Assembly: GCA_965218045.1 (NCBI GenBank)
Contig: CBDCJX010000017.1
Coordinates: 171,092 to 235,091, forward strand
Direction of reading: 5' to 3'
Source: CAVRCA01 sp965218045
GTDB lineage: Bacteria; Pseudomonadota; Alphaproteobacteria; Acetobacterales; Acetobacteraceae
DNA length: 64,000 nucleotides
A program made the position numbers and the translations under genes. Below are positions 53,680-61,673 of this stretch, one piece after another; position 1 is the first letter of the stretch, and each line of letters opens with the position of its first letter. Below the pieces are notes generated by a model. That model had not been told where the DNA came from and did no database searches. It saw nothing but the letters and a program-made list of their open reading frames with translations.

Positions 53680-54030
53680 GTGACATCTCGTCCGCCCAGC
53701 TCAGCACCGCGCCATTTTCAACCGATCTGAGCCTCGGTTCGGACCAGTGCGTGCTGAGGGCGGAAAACATCACTCCGGCATCGCCGAGTGCCTACATACG
53801 ATCTCCGGCGATCCGTTCCGTGGCATCTGCTGCACCCTCGCTTGCGCGCCAGAGCCGACGACACCCGCATCACCGCCCGCCACGCCCCACTATAGGGTTG
53901 CCACTTCGCCCATAGCGCAGGCGGCCCGCGGGTCAGTTCAATCCGGCTTCAATGAGGTCGCGCCCGCGCGCCAGGCCGACGCTCGTTCATGTGACGCGAC
54001 CTCACAGAAGCCTCCAGATTCCGGCGCGGG
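53680..54030. other. non-coding 3' end of the IS91-type unit and ISAs1 leader
   Basis: No gene is supported here; the open frame across it is an out-of-frame continuation. It holds the 17-bp right terminus (53928-53944) and a perfect 10-bp inverted repeat TGAGGTCGCG (53953-53962) and CGCGACCTCA (53995-54004) with a 32-base loop, a candidate terIS/oriIS hairpin or ISAs1 leader structure. Confidence 0.6.
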
Positions 54031-55161
54031 GTGAAGTCTGATTCATGGCAGACCTCTCGTCGAGAAGGTTTTCCGCTGTCTGGCTCATCGCTGATCGAGC
54101 ACTTCGGGGCGCTCGAAGACCCGCGCCAGTCCCGGAAAGTGCTCTTCCCGCTGCCGGAAGTCCTGCTGCTCGTGCTCTGCGGCACATTTGCCGGGGCAGA
54201 GGATTTCGTTGAAATCAGGCGCGGCATTCCCAGCCATGACACCCTTAACGACGTGCTGAACGCCATCGACGGCGCGCTGTTCGCCCAGTGCTTCACCGCC
54301 TGGGTCGAAACCCTGTGTGACCCGGCGCCGGCCTCCCACGCGCCCGAGATCGTTGCCATCGACGGCAAAACTTCCCGCCGAACACACGACCGCAACAACG
54401 ACCGTGGGCCACTCCACATGGTGTCCGCGTGGGCCAGCACGCAGCTCCTCGTGCTCGGCCAACAAGCCTGCGAGGCCAAGTCCAACGAGATCATCGCCAT
54501 TCCGTTACTGCTCGAACGCCTCGCGCTGACCAGCGCGCTCATCACCATCGACGCCATGGGAACGCAGACCAAGATCGCCCAGGCCGTCTCCGACCGCGGC
54601 GGCGACTACCTGCTCGCGGTCAAGGACAACCAGCCCAGCCTACATGACGAGATCAGGCGATATCTCGACGACCCGGCCGCCAGCATCCACAGCCGCTTCG
54701 AGACCACCGACGGCGACCACGGCCGCATCGAGGTCCGCCGTCACCTGGTCAGCCACGACGTCGGCTGGCTCACAACGGCCCGGCGATTCCCAGGAGAGCC
54801 TCGCTTCCCAGGCCTGCGCGCTATCGCCATGGTCGAGGCCGCGGCGGAGCGCAACGGCAGCACCAGGCTTGAGCGGCGCTACTTCCTATCTTCAATGCCG
54901 CTCGACGCCAAGCTGCGCGCCTACGCTGTCCGGTGCTACTGACATATCGCAAACCGGCTGCATTGGGTGCTTGACGTCGTGTTCCACGAAGACCTCAGCC
55001 GCCTGCGATCCGGCGCCGGGCCACAGAACATGGCCACCGTCCGCCATATGGCCATGAACCTCCTGCGTGGACCAAAGGACAAGCACAGCCTCAAGGTACG
55101 AGGAAAATCAGCAGCCTGGGACACCGCCTACCTTGAAGCCTTGCTCAGGCAATCAGCATGA
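54031..55161 (+). pseudogene. ISAs1-family transposase 2, Trp-to-stop and small deletion
   Basis: Reads FGALEDPRQSRKVLFPLPEV, IVAIDGKTSRRTHDRNNDRG, LHMVSAWASTQLLVLGQQAC, LITIDAMGTQTKIAQAVSDR, RHLVSHDVGWLTTARRFPGE, then TGA at 54940-54942, followed in the same frame by HIANRLHWVLDVVFHEDLSR and NMATVRHMAMNLLRGPKDKH to a TGA at 55159-55161. Relatives have R-A-H-W-G-I-E-N at the stop; here the sequence is R-C-Y-stop-H-I-A-N. About 20 residues after EDFVEIRRG are also missing compared with the family. Confidence 0.82.
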
Positions 55162-55258
55162 TCGCCCTTCAAGCGATTCCCCCCGGGGCGGGACGGCCAG
55201 CGGTAGACAGTTTGGCCCGGCTGTCGGATCGTCGCCGCACGGACGGAAAGGTGGACCG

Positions 55259-56899
55259 ATGAGCACATCCTTGCGCGGCGCGGACATCGTCGCACGCACC
55301 CTGGAACGCGCCGGATGCGACACCGTGTTCACGCTCTCGGGCAACCACATCATGTCGCTGTTCGACGCGGCGATCGAGGCACGGCTCGATCTCGTGCATG
55401 TGCGGCACGAGGCGGCGGCGGTGCACATGGCGGACGCGTTCGGCCGGCTCACCGGCAAGCCCGGGGTCGCTATGGTCACCGGCGGCCCGGGTCACGCCAA
55501 TGCCGCCGCCGCGCTGGTCACCGCGCTTGGCCAGGAGTCGCCGGTGGTGCTGCTGTCCGGCCACGCCGCGACCTGGGAGCTCGGCCGCGGCGGCTTCCAG
55601 GAGCTGCGCCAGGCGGACATGGCGGCGCCGGCCGCGAAGGCGTCGTGGACCGCAAGCAACGCCGAGACGCTGGGTGTCGAGGTGGCCCAAGCGTTGCGCA
55701 TCGCCCGGGCCGGCCGACCCGGGCCGGTGCATCTCAGCCTCCCCTCCGACCTGCTCGATCGCGAGGTCGCGCAGGCTGACATCAGTTGGCCGGAACCGGG
55801 AAGCTTTGCACTCGCGCCGGTCGAGCTCGGCGAGCCGGCCGCCAACGTCATCCTCGACCTCATCGCGTCTGCGAAACGGCCGCTGCTGATCGCCGGGCCG
55901 CAACTCGCCAACCGCAGCGGGCGCGACCTGCTGGCCCGCATCGAGGCCACGATCGGGGTGCCGACCTGCATCATGGAGAGCCCGCGCGGCATCAAGGACG
56001 CCACACTCGGCGCCTTTGGCACGCTGACCGGGCATGCCGACCTGGTGGTGCTGCTCGGCAAAGCGCTCGACTTCACCTTGCAGTTCGGCGCCGCGCCCGC
56101 CTTCGATCCGGCATGCCACTGGGTAGTCATCGACCCCGAGGCCGAGCTGCTGCAACGCGCCGCGCGCGAACGCGGCGCGTTGCTCGCCTTCGCGGCGCTG
56201 GCGGATACTAGGCCGGCGGGCGAGACCCTGATTAGCCTTGGGCAGGCCCGGCCGAGTACGGACCCCGCTTGGCTGCGTACCGCGCGCGCGGTGATGAACG
56301 AGCGCCCCGCTGCCTGGTCGACCTTGGCCTCGCGCACGCCCGCCAAGCTGCACCCGATTGAGGTGATGCGCGCACTGCGTCCGTTCGTGGAGCGCGATCC
56401 CGACACGGTGCTGATCTGCGACGGCGGCGAGTTCGCGCAATGGGGACAGAGCGTGCTGCGCTCGCCGCGCAGCTTGGTCAACGGCGTCGGCGGCTCGATC
56501 GGCGCCTCGCTGCCTTTCGCGCTCACTTCGCGTTTGATCGAGCCGGCCGCGCCGGTCTTCGCCGTGCTCGGCGACGGCACGTTCGGCTTTCACATGGCCG
56601 AATTCGAGACCGCCGCGCGACGCAAGCTGCCCTTTGTAGCGGTGGTCGGCACTGATGCGCGCTGGAACGCGGAGCACAATCTGCAGCTACGCGACTACGG
56701 ACCCAACCGCGCGCATGGTTGCGAGCTGCTGCCGGCGCGCTACGATCTGGTCGCCGCAGCACTCGGCGGACATGGCGAGCTGGTCGAAAGCGCCGACGCG
56801 CTGCCGGGCGCGATCGAACGGTCGCTGGCAAGCGGCAAGCCAGCTTGCGTCAACGTGATGATCGAGAGCATCGCCGCGCCGACCATCAGCGATGCCTAA
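55259..56899 (+). CDS. TPP-dependent acetolactate synthase-type enzyme
   Basis: 546 aa. Catalytic glutamate in VRHEAAAVHMADAFGRLTG; the diphosphate motif LGDGTFGFHMAEF with TDARWNAEHN about 25 residues on. AAAGGTGG precedes ATG 55259. The upstream in-frame sequence is ISAs1 right-end DNA, so the gene starts just outside the IS island. It is co-directional with the SDR 14 bases downstream. Substrate unknown. Confidence 0.85.
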   Translation: MSTSLRGADIVARTLERAGCDTVFTLSGNHIMSLFDAAIEARLDLVHVRHEAAAVHMADAFGRLTGKPGVAMVTGGPGHANAAAALVTALGQESPVVLLSGHAATWELGRGGFQELRQADMAAPAAKASWTASNAETLGVEVAQALRIARAGRPGPVHLSLPSDLLDREVAQADISWPEPGSFALAPVELGEPAANVILDLIASAKRPLLIAGPQLANRSGRDLLARIEATIGVPTCIMESPRGIKDATLGAFGTLTGHADLVVLLGKALDFTLQFGAAPAFDPACHWVVIDPEAELLQRAARERGALLAFAALADTRPAGETLISLGQARPSTDPAWLRTARAVMNERPAAWSTLASRTPAKLHPIEVMRALRPFVERDPDTVLICDGGEFAQWGQSVLRSPRSLVNGVGGSIGASLPFALTSRLIEPAAPVFAVLGDGTFGFHMAEFETAARRKLPFVAVVGTDARWNAEHNLQLRDYGPNRAHGCELLPARYDLVAAALGGHGELVESADALPGAIERSLASGKPACVNVMIESIAAPTISDA

Positions 56900-56913
56900 T
56901 TTGGGAGCCACAC

Positions 56914-57690
56914 ATGGAACTTGGGCTGCGAGGCAAGCGCGCACTGATCACCGGCGCCAGCAAGGGCATCGGCTACGCGGTGGCGGAGGTTTTCGCCGAA
57001 GAGGGCTGCGACGTGGACATGGCGTCGCGCGATGTCGCGGTGCTGGAAGCGGCGGCGCAGAAAATCCGCTCGGCACACCAGGTGAATGTGCGAACCTTCC
57101 CGGCCGATCTGTCCAGGAGTGAGGACCGCGTCCGGCTGGTGGAGGCGTGCGGCGATGACGATATCCTGGTCAACAACGCCGGCTCCAATCCGGCAGGCTC
57201 GCTGGATGACATCGACGACACGACCTGGCGCGAATCATGGGACCTGAAGGTGTTCGGCTATATCAACATGACACGCGCCTTTTATGCACGCATGAAGGCG
57301 CGGCGTGACGGTGTCATCGTCAACGTAATCGGCACGGGTGGCGAGCGGATGGATGCGAACTACATCCTCGGCGCCAGCGGCAACATTTCCCTCATGGGAT
57401 TCACCCGCGCATTAGGCGGACGTTCGCCGGACCACAATGTTCGGGTGGTCGCTGTCAATCCAGGGCTGACCGAAACCGATCGCGCGGTGACGATGTTGCA
57501 GACCTGGAGCCAATCGGAATTCGGCACGCCGGACCGATGGCGCGAGGCGCTGGACAAACGCGACTTGCCGTTCGGGCGAATGGGCACCTCGCGTGAGGTG
57601 GCTGACGCCGTCGTGTTCCTAGCCTCGAGCCGCTCCGCCTATACAAGCGGCACGGTGGTGACCGTCGACGGCGGCAACGTGCACCGCTGA
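56914..57690 (+). CDS. short-chain dehydrogenase/reductase family protein, atypical active site
   Basis: 258 aa Rossmann enzyme: GKRALITGASKGIGYAVAEV (cofactor Gly motif), ILVNNAGSNPAGSLDDID, and a C-terminal GTVVTVDGGNV. The usual Y-x-x-x-K is missing: the Tyr region reads ANYILGASGNISLMGFTRAL, with Gly/Ala in the Lys position. A sub-family with this Y-I-x-G-x-x-G-N pattern exists, so activity may differ. Co-transcribed with the TPP gene. Confidence 0.87.
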   Translation: MELGLRGKRALITGASKGIGYAVAEVFAEEGCDVDMASRDVAVLEAAAQKIRSAHQVNVRTFPADLSRSEDRVRLVEACGDDDILVNNAGSNPAGSLDDIDDTTWRESWDLKVFGYINMTRAFYARMKARRDGVIVNVIGTGGERMDANYILGASGNISLMGFTRALGGRSPDHNVRVVAVNPGLTETDRAVTMLQTWSQSEFGTPDRWREALDKRDLPFGRMGTSREVADAVVFLASSRSAYTSGTVVTVDGGNVHR

Positions 57691-57718
57691 ATCGGATGTT
57701 CCCCTCGGCAAATCGCGT

Positions 57719-59236
57719 CTATCCGCGCGGCACCACATATCCGTAGGCTGCCAGACTGCGGTTCTGGCCGTCACCGAGATACGCGGCCTTCATTCGGCCG
57801 ATGCCGTCCTGATCGAGACGGTCGCGGTCGAGGCTGGTGTGCTGTTCCAGCTTATAGTGGCGCACCGCGTTGCCGCCGAGAATCGCGGTCTTGACCGAGC
57901 CGTCGGCCGCTCCGAGCGGTGCGAACCCGTGCTTGCGCTGCATGTCCTCGGGGATTTCCATGCGGCGGAACGCTTCGATCTGCCACTGCGGAGAGCCGTA
58001 CCAGACCGAGTCCGTTCCCCAGAAGACGTGATCGGCGCCGAGTCCCTTGACCAGCGTGCCCATCATCGCGGCGCAGAAACGCGGATTGCTCACGGCGGAG
58101 ATCGCGAAGCAGGTGCCGAGGTCGGCGGAGACGTTGCTGACGCCGTGCTTGCCGGGGATTTCGGCGAGGTCCGAGACCCAGCGGATGTAGCCGGTCTTTT
58201 CGAACTGATCCAACTCGTCGTCGGGGTTTTCGAGGAACGCCCGCAGAGCGGAGTGGTAGATCACGAAGTTTATCTGCGGCCAGTCCTTCGCCGCCTTCGG
58301 CAGATCGTCCACGTTCGCATAGCGCCACGCGCCGCCGGGGATCGACGTCTCGTAATCCTTGGGGAGCAGTCCCTTGTGGATGCAGATCGTGGTGATGCCG
58401 GCCTTCACCGCCTTTTCGTAGAACGGATAGACGTCCTTTTCATCATCGAGCCGCCACGGATAGCGGGTGGTCTCGGGCGATAGTGGGTCGCCGATCGTAT
58501 AGCCCTTCCAGCTGCTCGGCTTCACCTCCGCGATGCAGCGATCGACCTCGTCCATCCAGCCCTGCCGCTTCGGCGTGAACAACGAATGGAACAGCAGCCG
58601 CTTGGACCCGGCAATGCTGTTGACCGTGTCGGCCGCCTGCTTGATCTGGTCGTTGGAGAGGAACCAGTTCTTCGGATCGTCGAACGGCGCGCCACTCAGC
58701 AGACCGACCCGCGTATCGCTGTCGAGATAGATCTCCTTCAGGAAATTGTCGAACTTGTAGCGAGCGAGCCCCATCCCGACCGGCTCACGCTCCATCGCCG
58801 GATTCCAGTGCTTCGCCGCGTACTTGGCCAGCCCCATGAGGCCCTCGAACTCGTAGTCATCACGAACGAAATGAAGCTGATCGTCGAAGATGAACTGCCC
58901 ACGCAGCGCGGCATCGCGCGCCGCCGCGGCTTCGGGCTCGGCCGCCTCGGCCGCGCCGACCTCGAACACGCGACCGAACACCTCGTTCATCGCCGCGAAG
59001 GCCAGCGCCATCCCGCAGCTCGTACGCAGGAACGCGCGCCGGTCGAGACCGAGACGATGACCATTGCTTTCGGCGAGTTGGTTGATGCGGGCTTCCACCC
59101 GTTGCTGCGCGGCGCTCTGCGGCAGCGGATTGAACTCGCCGTTGGAGACCATTTGTGTCGGCACCGGCGAGCGGAACGCCGCTTGCTCGGCTGGCGCTAG
59201 AGACGCGATCTCCCGATCGCTCAGAAAGCTGCCCAT
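57719..59236 (-). CDS. amidohydrolase family protein with internal Tat signal
   Basis: 505 aa amidohydrolase-2/TIM-barrel metal enzyme. A twin-arginine signal (DRRAFLRTSCGMALAFAAMN) lies at about residues 65-85, after a hydrophilic N-terminus, so export in folded form is likely if the start is correct. Barrel marks: FIFDDQLHFVRDDYEFEGL, VIYHSALRAFLENPDDELDQ, VFWGTDSVWYGSPQWQIEAF (catalytic Asp) and TAILGGNAVRHYKL. Its substrate is unknown. It converges on the SDR gene. Confidence 0.83.
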   Translation of the reverse strand: MGSFLSDREIASLAPAEQAAFRSPVPTQMVSNGEFNPLPQSAAQQRVEARINQLAESNGHRLGLDRRAFLRTSCGMALAFAAMNEVFGRVFEVGAAEAAEPEAAAARDAALRGQFIFDDQLHFVRDDYEFEGLMGLAKYAAKHWNPAMEREPVGMGLARYKFDNFLKEIYLDSDTRVGLLSGAPFDDPKNWFLSNDQIKQAADTVNSIAGSKRLLFHSLFTPKRQGWMDEVDRCIAEVKPSSWKGYTIGDPLSPETTRYPWRLDDEKDVYPFYEKAVKAGITTICIHKGLLPKDYETSIPGGAWRYANVDDLPKAAKDWPQINFVIYHSALRAFLENPDDELDQFEKTGYIRWVSDLAEIPGKHGVSNVSADLGTCFAISAVSNPRFCAAMMGTLVKGLGADHVFWGTDSVWYGSPQWQIEAFRRMEIPEDMQRKHGFAPLGAADGSVKTAILGGNAVRHYKLEQHTSLDRDRLDQDGIGRMKAAYLGDGQNRSLAAYGYVVPRG

Positions 59237-59377
59237 CGTTGTCCTCCCGAACTCTGCCTTGGGGACAACCGCTCACGAAACCGGCCATCCCGGCGTTTGC
59301 AGCGCAGAGAGCCTACTCTCCCCGGCGCAACCGTGTCGAGGGCCAAACGACAGAACGCCGGGGTAGTGCGTGCCGGA

Positions 59378-60568
59378 CTATTTGGCCAACGCGGGTTCGC
59401 GCGCCTTGGTGCGTTGGAAGGCGGGCATCACCTCGGCGCCAAAGCGCTCCAGCTGCTCCAGCGCGACCGCCTTCGGCACGCCGACGGAGAGACTGACCGA
59501 GACCCGATCAAGCGCGGGATAGGTCTGCTCGAGCGTCTTCAGGTGCTCGATGATCTCGTCGGGCGAGCCGCACAGGAAGCCGCCATTGGCGATCGCGCCC
59601 TCGATGCGCGGCAGCTTGGCGGTCGGCGCGCGCGCGGGATCGCGCATGATCTCGATCTGCTCCTCGGTGAGCGCGCGCACCAGGCGCAGCTCGCCGAACA
59701 TCTTCATGTTCTCCTCGTAGTATTTCGCCGCCTCCTTCGCACCTTCCTCGCGGCTGTCGGCGATGAAGAAGTGAAAGCCGAAGCACAGCCGCTCGCCGAG
59801 CTCGATGTGCTTGCCTAATTTGGCGTGCGCCTCCTGCCAGGCGAGCACCGTTTTGTGCATCACCCCGCCATCCGCCGAGCCGCCGCCGATCATGCCTTGG
59901 ATCCCGTGCTTGGCCATGAACTCCAGCGCCCGCGCGCTGCCGCCCTGGATCGGCTGCCAGGTCTCGACCGGCAGACGCAGCGGCCGCGGCACCAAGGTCA
60001 GCTCCTTGAGCTGGTAGCCGCGATACGGCACCTCCGGTGGCAAGGTGTAGTTCTTGCCCTGGTGCGAGAAGCGCTCCTCGTTGAACGCCTTGAAGATGAC
60101 GTCGACCTGTTCCTCGAACAGCTCGCGGTTGGCGGCCTGGTCGAGCAACGGCGCGCCGAACGTCTCCACCTCGCGCGTGTGATAGCCGCGGCCAAGGCCG
60201 AAGGTGATGCGGCCCTTGCTGAGGATGTCCGCCGTCGCGAAATCCTCGGCCAGCCGCAGCGGGTGCCACATCGGCGCGATGTTGAAGCCGCAGCCGATCT
60301 GCAGCCGCTCGGTCAGATGCGTCAGGTGCAGCGCCATCATCAGCACGTTCGGGATGCACTCGTATCCTTCCGGCTGGAAATGGTGCTCGGCCATCCAGAA
60401 CGCGTGGTAGCCCATGCGGTCCATGAGCTTGGCCATCGCCTCGGTCTTCTCGAACACCGTGGCCAGCTTCTCGTTCGGGAAGCGCCGATCGTTCACCGGC
60501 GTGCCGCCATAGCCGACATTGTCCATGTCGATATGGCCGGCGAAAAGGCTGTCGAACTTGGTGATCAT
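59378..60568 (-). CDS. LLM-class flavin-dependent monooxygenase
   Basis: 396 aa bacterial-luciferase-like barrel: ERLQIGCGFNIAPMWHPLRL, DFATADILSKGRITFGLGRG, YHTREVETFGA, and the C-terminal GSPDEIIEHLKTLEQTYPAL. It needs reduced flavin (FMNH2 or F420); the flavin reductase is not in the window. Substrate unknown. It precedes the amidohydrolase by about 140 bases. Confidence 0.87.
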   Translation of the reverse strand: MITKFDSLFAGHIDMDNVGYGGTPVNDRRFPNEKLATVFEKTEAMAKLMDRMGYHAFWMAEHHFQPEGYECIPNVLMMALHLTHLTERLQIGCGFNIAPMWHPLRLAEDFATADILSKGRITFGLGRGYHTREVETFGAPLLDQAANRELFEEQVDVIFKAFNEERFSHQGKNYTLPPEVPYRGYQLKELTLVPRPLRLPVETWQPIQGGSARALEFMAKHGIQGMIGGGSADGGVMHKTVLAWQEAHAKLGKHIELGERLCFGFHFFIADSREEGAKEAAKYYEENMKMFGELRLVRALTEEQIEIMRDPARAPTAKLPRIEGAIANGGFLCGSPDEIIEHLKTLEQTYPALDRVSVSLSVGVPKAVALEQLERFGAEVMPAFQRTKAREPALAK

Positions 60569-60625
60569 GGTGCCGTTCCTCCGTTGTTGATCGTTGTTAC
60601 CGCCGGCAACGCAAGGCCGCCGATT

Positions 60626-61621
60626 TCAGAGATAGACCGCCTGCATGCCAGCGGCCGGGTAACGCGTGCCCGCCGCCGCGCCGCGCGGGACGGCGGCGGA
60701 AATCCGCTCGACCTCGTCGGCGCTCAGCGCGACGCCGGCGGCGCTGACATTCTCCTCCAGCCGATCCAGCTTGCGGGTGCCGGGGATCACCACCACGTCC
60801 GGCCCCTGCGCAAGCAGCCACGCCAGCGCGAGCTGGGCCGGCGTGCAGCGCTTGCCGGCGGCGATCGCCTCGACCTCGGCCACCAGCTCGCGGTTGCGGG
60901 TGAAATTGCTTTCCTGGAAGCGCGGATGCTGCGCGCGGCGGGCGTCGACGTCGGCAAGGCTGCGGATCGCGCCGGTGAGAAAGCCACGGCCGAGCGGCGA
61001 ATAGGCGACGAAGCCGATGCCGAGCGCGTTTGTGGTCTCGCGGGTCTCCTCCGCCTCCGCGCGATAAAGCAGCGAGTATTCGGTCTGCACCACGGCGATC
61101 GGATGCACCGCGTGAGCGCGGCGGATCGTCGCGGGTCGTGCCTCGGACAGCCCGAGAAAGCGCACCTTGCCCTGCTCGACCAGCCGCGCCATCGCACCCA
61201 CCGTGTCCTCGATCGGCACGTTGGGATCGACGCGGTGCTGGTAGTAGAGGTCGATCACCTCCACCCCGAGCCGTTGCAGGCTCGCCTCGCAGGCACGCGC
61301 GACGTAGGCCGGGCTGCCGTCGACCCCGTTCGGTCCGTTCTCCCGCTTGGTCTGGCCGAACTTGGTGGCAAGCACCACCCGATCGCGCCGGCCCTTGATC
61401 GCGCGGCCGACCAGTTCCTCGTTGTGGCCCCAGCCGTACATGTCCGAGGAGTCGAGATGACTCGCCCCAAGGTCGATGGCACGGCGGATCAGCTCCTCCG
61501 ACGCCGCGTCCTCGGCCGGCCCATAAATGCCCGAGAGCGGCATGCAGCCGAGCCCGATCTCGGACAGCATCAGATCGCCGCCACCCAAGCGCCGCTGCTC
61601 AACGTTGCGCCCAACCGCCAT
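60626..61621 (-). CDS. aldo/keto reductase
   Basis: 331 aa (alpha/beta)8 NADPH oxidoreductase. Tetrad: Asp and Tyr in HLDSSDMYGWGHNEEL, Lys in LATKFGQTKRENG, His in LYYQHRVDPNVPIEDT. LLAQGPDVVVIPGTRKLDRL binds the cofactor. It is 57 bases upstream of the LLM gene on the same strand. Confidence 0.92.
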   Translation of the reverse strand: MAVGRNVEQRRLGGGDLMLSEIGLGCMPLSGIYGPAEDAASEELIRRAIDLGASHLDSSDMYGWGHNEELVGRAIKGRRDRVVLATKFGQTKRENGPNGVDGSPAYVARACEASLQRLGVEVIDLYYQHRVDPNVPIEDTVGAMARLVEQGKVRFLGLSEARPATIRRAHAVHPIAVVQTEYSLLYRAEAEETRETTNALGIGFVAYSPLGRGFLTGAIRSLADVDARRAQHPRFQESNFTRNRELVAEVEAIAAGKRCTPAQLALAWLLAQGPDVVVIPGTRKLDRLEENVSAAGVALSADEVERISAAVPRGAAAGTRYPAAGMQAVYL

Positions 61622-61673
61622 GTCGCCGCTCCCTCCCTGGAGCGGCGATCCTGCACCCAGGGCAGGGCGAGCG

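Larger units (their letters stand above)
51513..53944. mobile_element. IS91-type unit with tyrosine recombinase and inverted termini
   Basis: Two genes, a tyrosine recombinase and a HUH transposase, lie between near-identical inverted copies of one 17-mer: GGATTGAACTAACCCGC (51513-51529) and GCGGGTCAGTTCAATCC (53928-53944), one mismatch. Each is next to a small GC hairpin (CCCGC-TGAC-GCGGG at 51525-51538; CCCGCGGG at 53925-53932). A further 10-bp stem (53953-54004) may belong to the terminus, so the right boundary could extend to about 54004. Confidence 0.65.
51489..55185. mobile_element. ISAs1-family element 2, split by an IS91-type insertion
   Basis: The candidate ends are CAGGGGATCGCTTGAA (51489-51504) and TTCAAGCGATTCCCCCCG (55168-55185): TTCAAGCGAT is identical and the C-rich tip is similar. 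The right end lies just after the transposase stop (55161). The left end is now 2.5 kb from the transposase start because the IS91-type unit at 51513-53944 lies between them. This is a parsimony argument, not a proven boundary. Confidence 0.5.

Noticed and set aside
53930..53950. A tRNA T-loop-like GTTCAATCC
   Set aside because: No acceptor stem, anticodon arm or D arm can be built around it; it is the IS91-type terminus.
46025..54942. Stop codon reassignment to Trp
   Set aside because: Both TGA and TAG replace Trp in different dead elements, and intact genes in the window use TGA freely as a terminator.
44000..55200. Prophage or integrative element marked by the tyrosine recombinase
   Set aside because: The recombinase is part of the IS91-type unit. 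No phage structural, excisionase or tRNA attachment site is visible.
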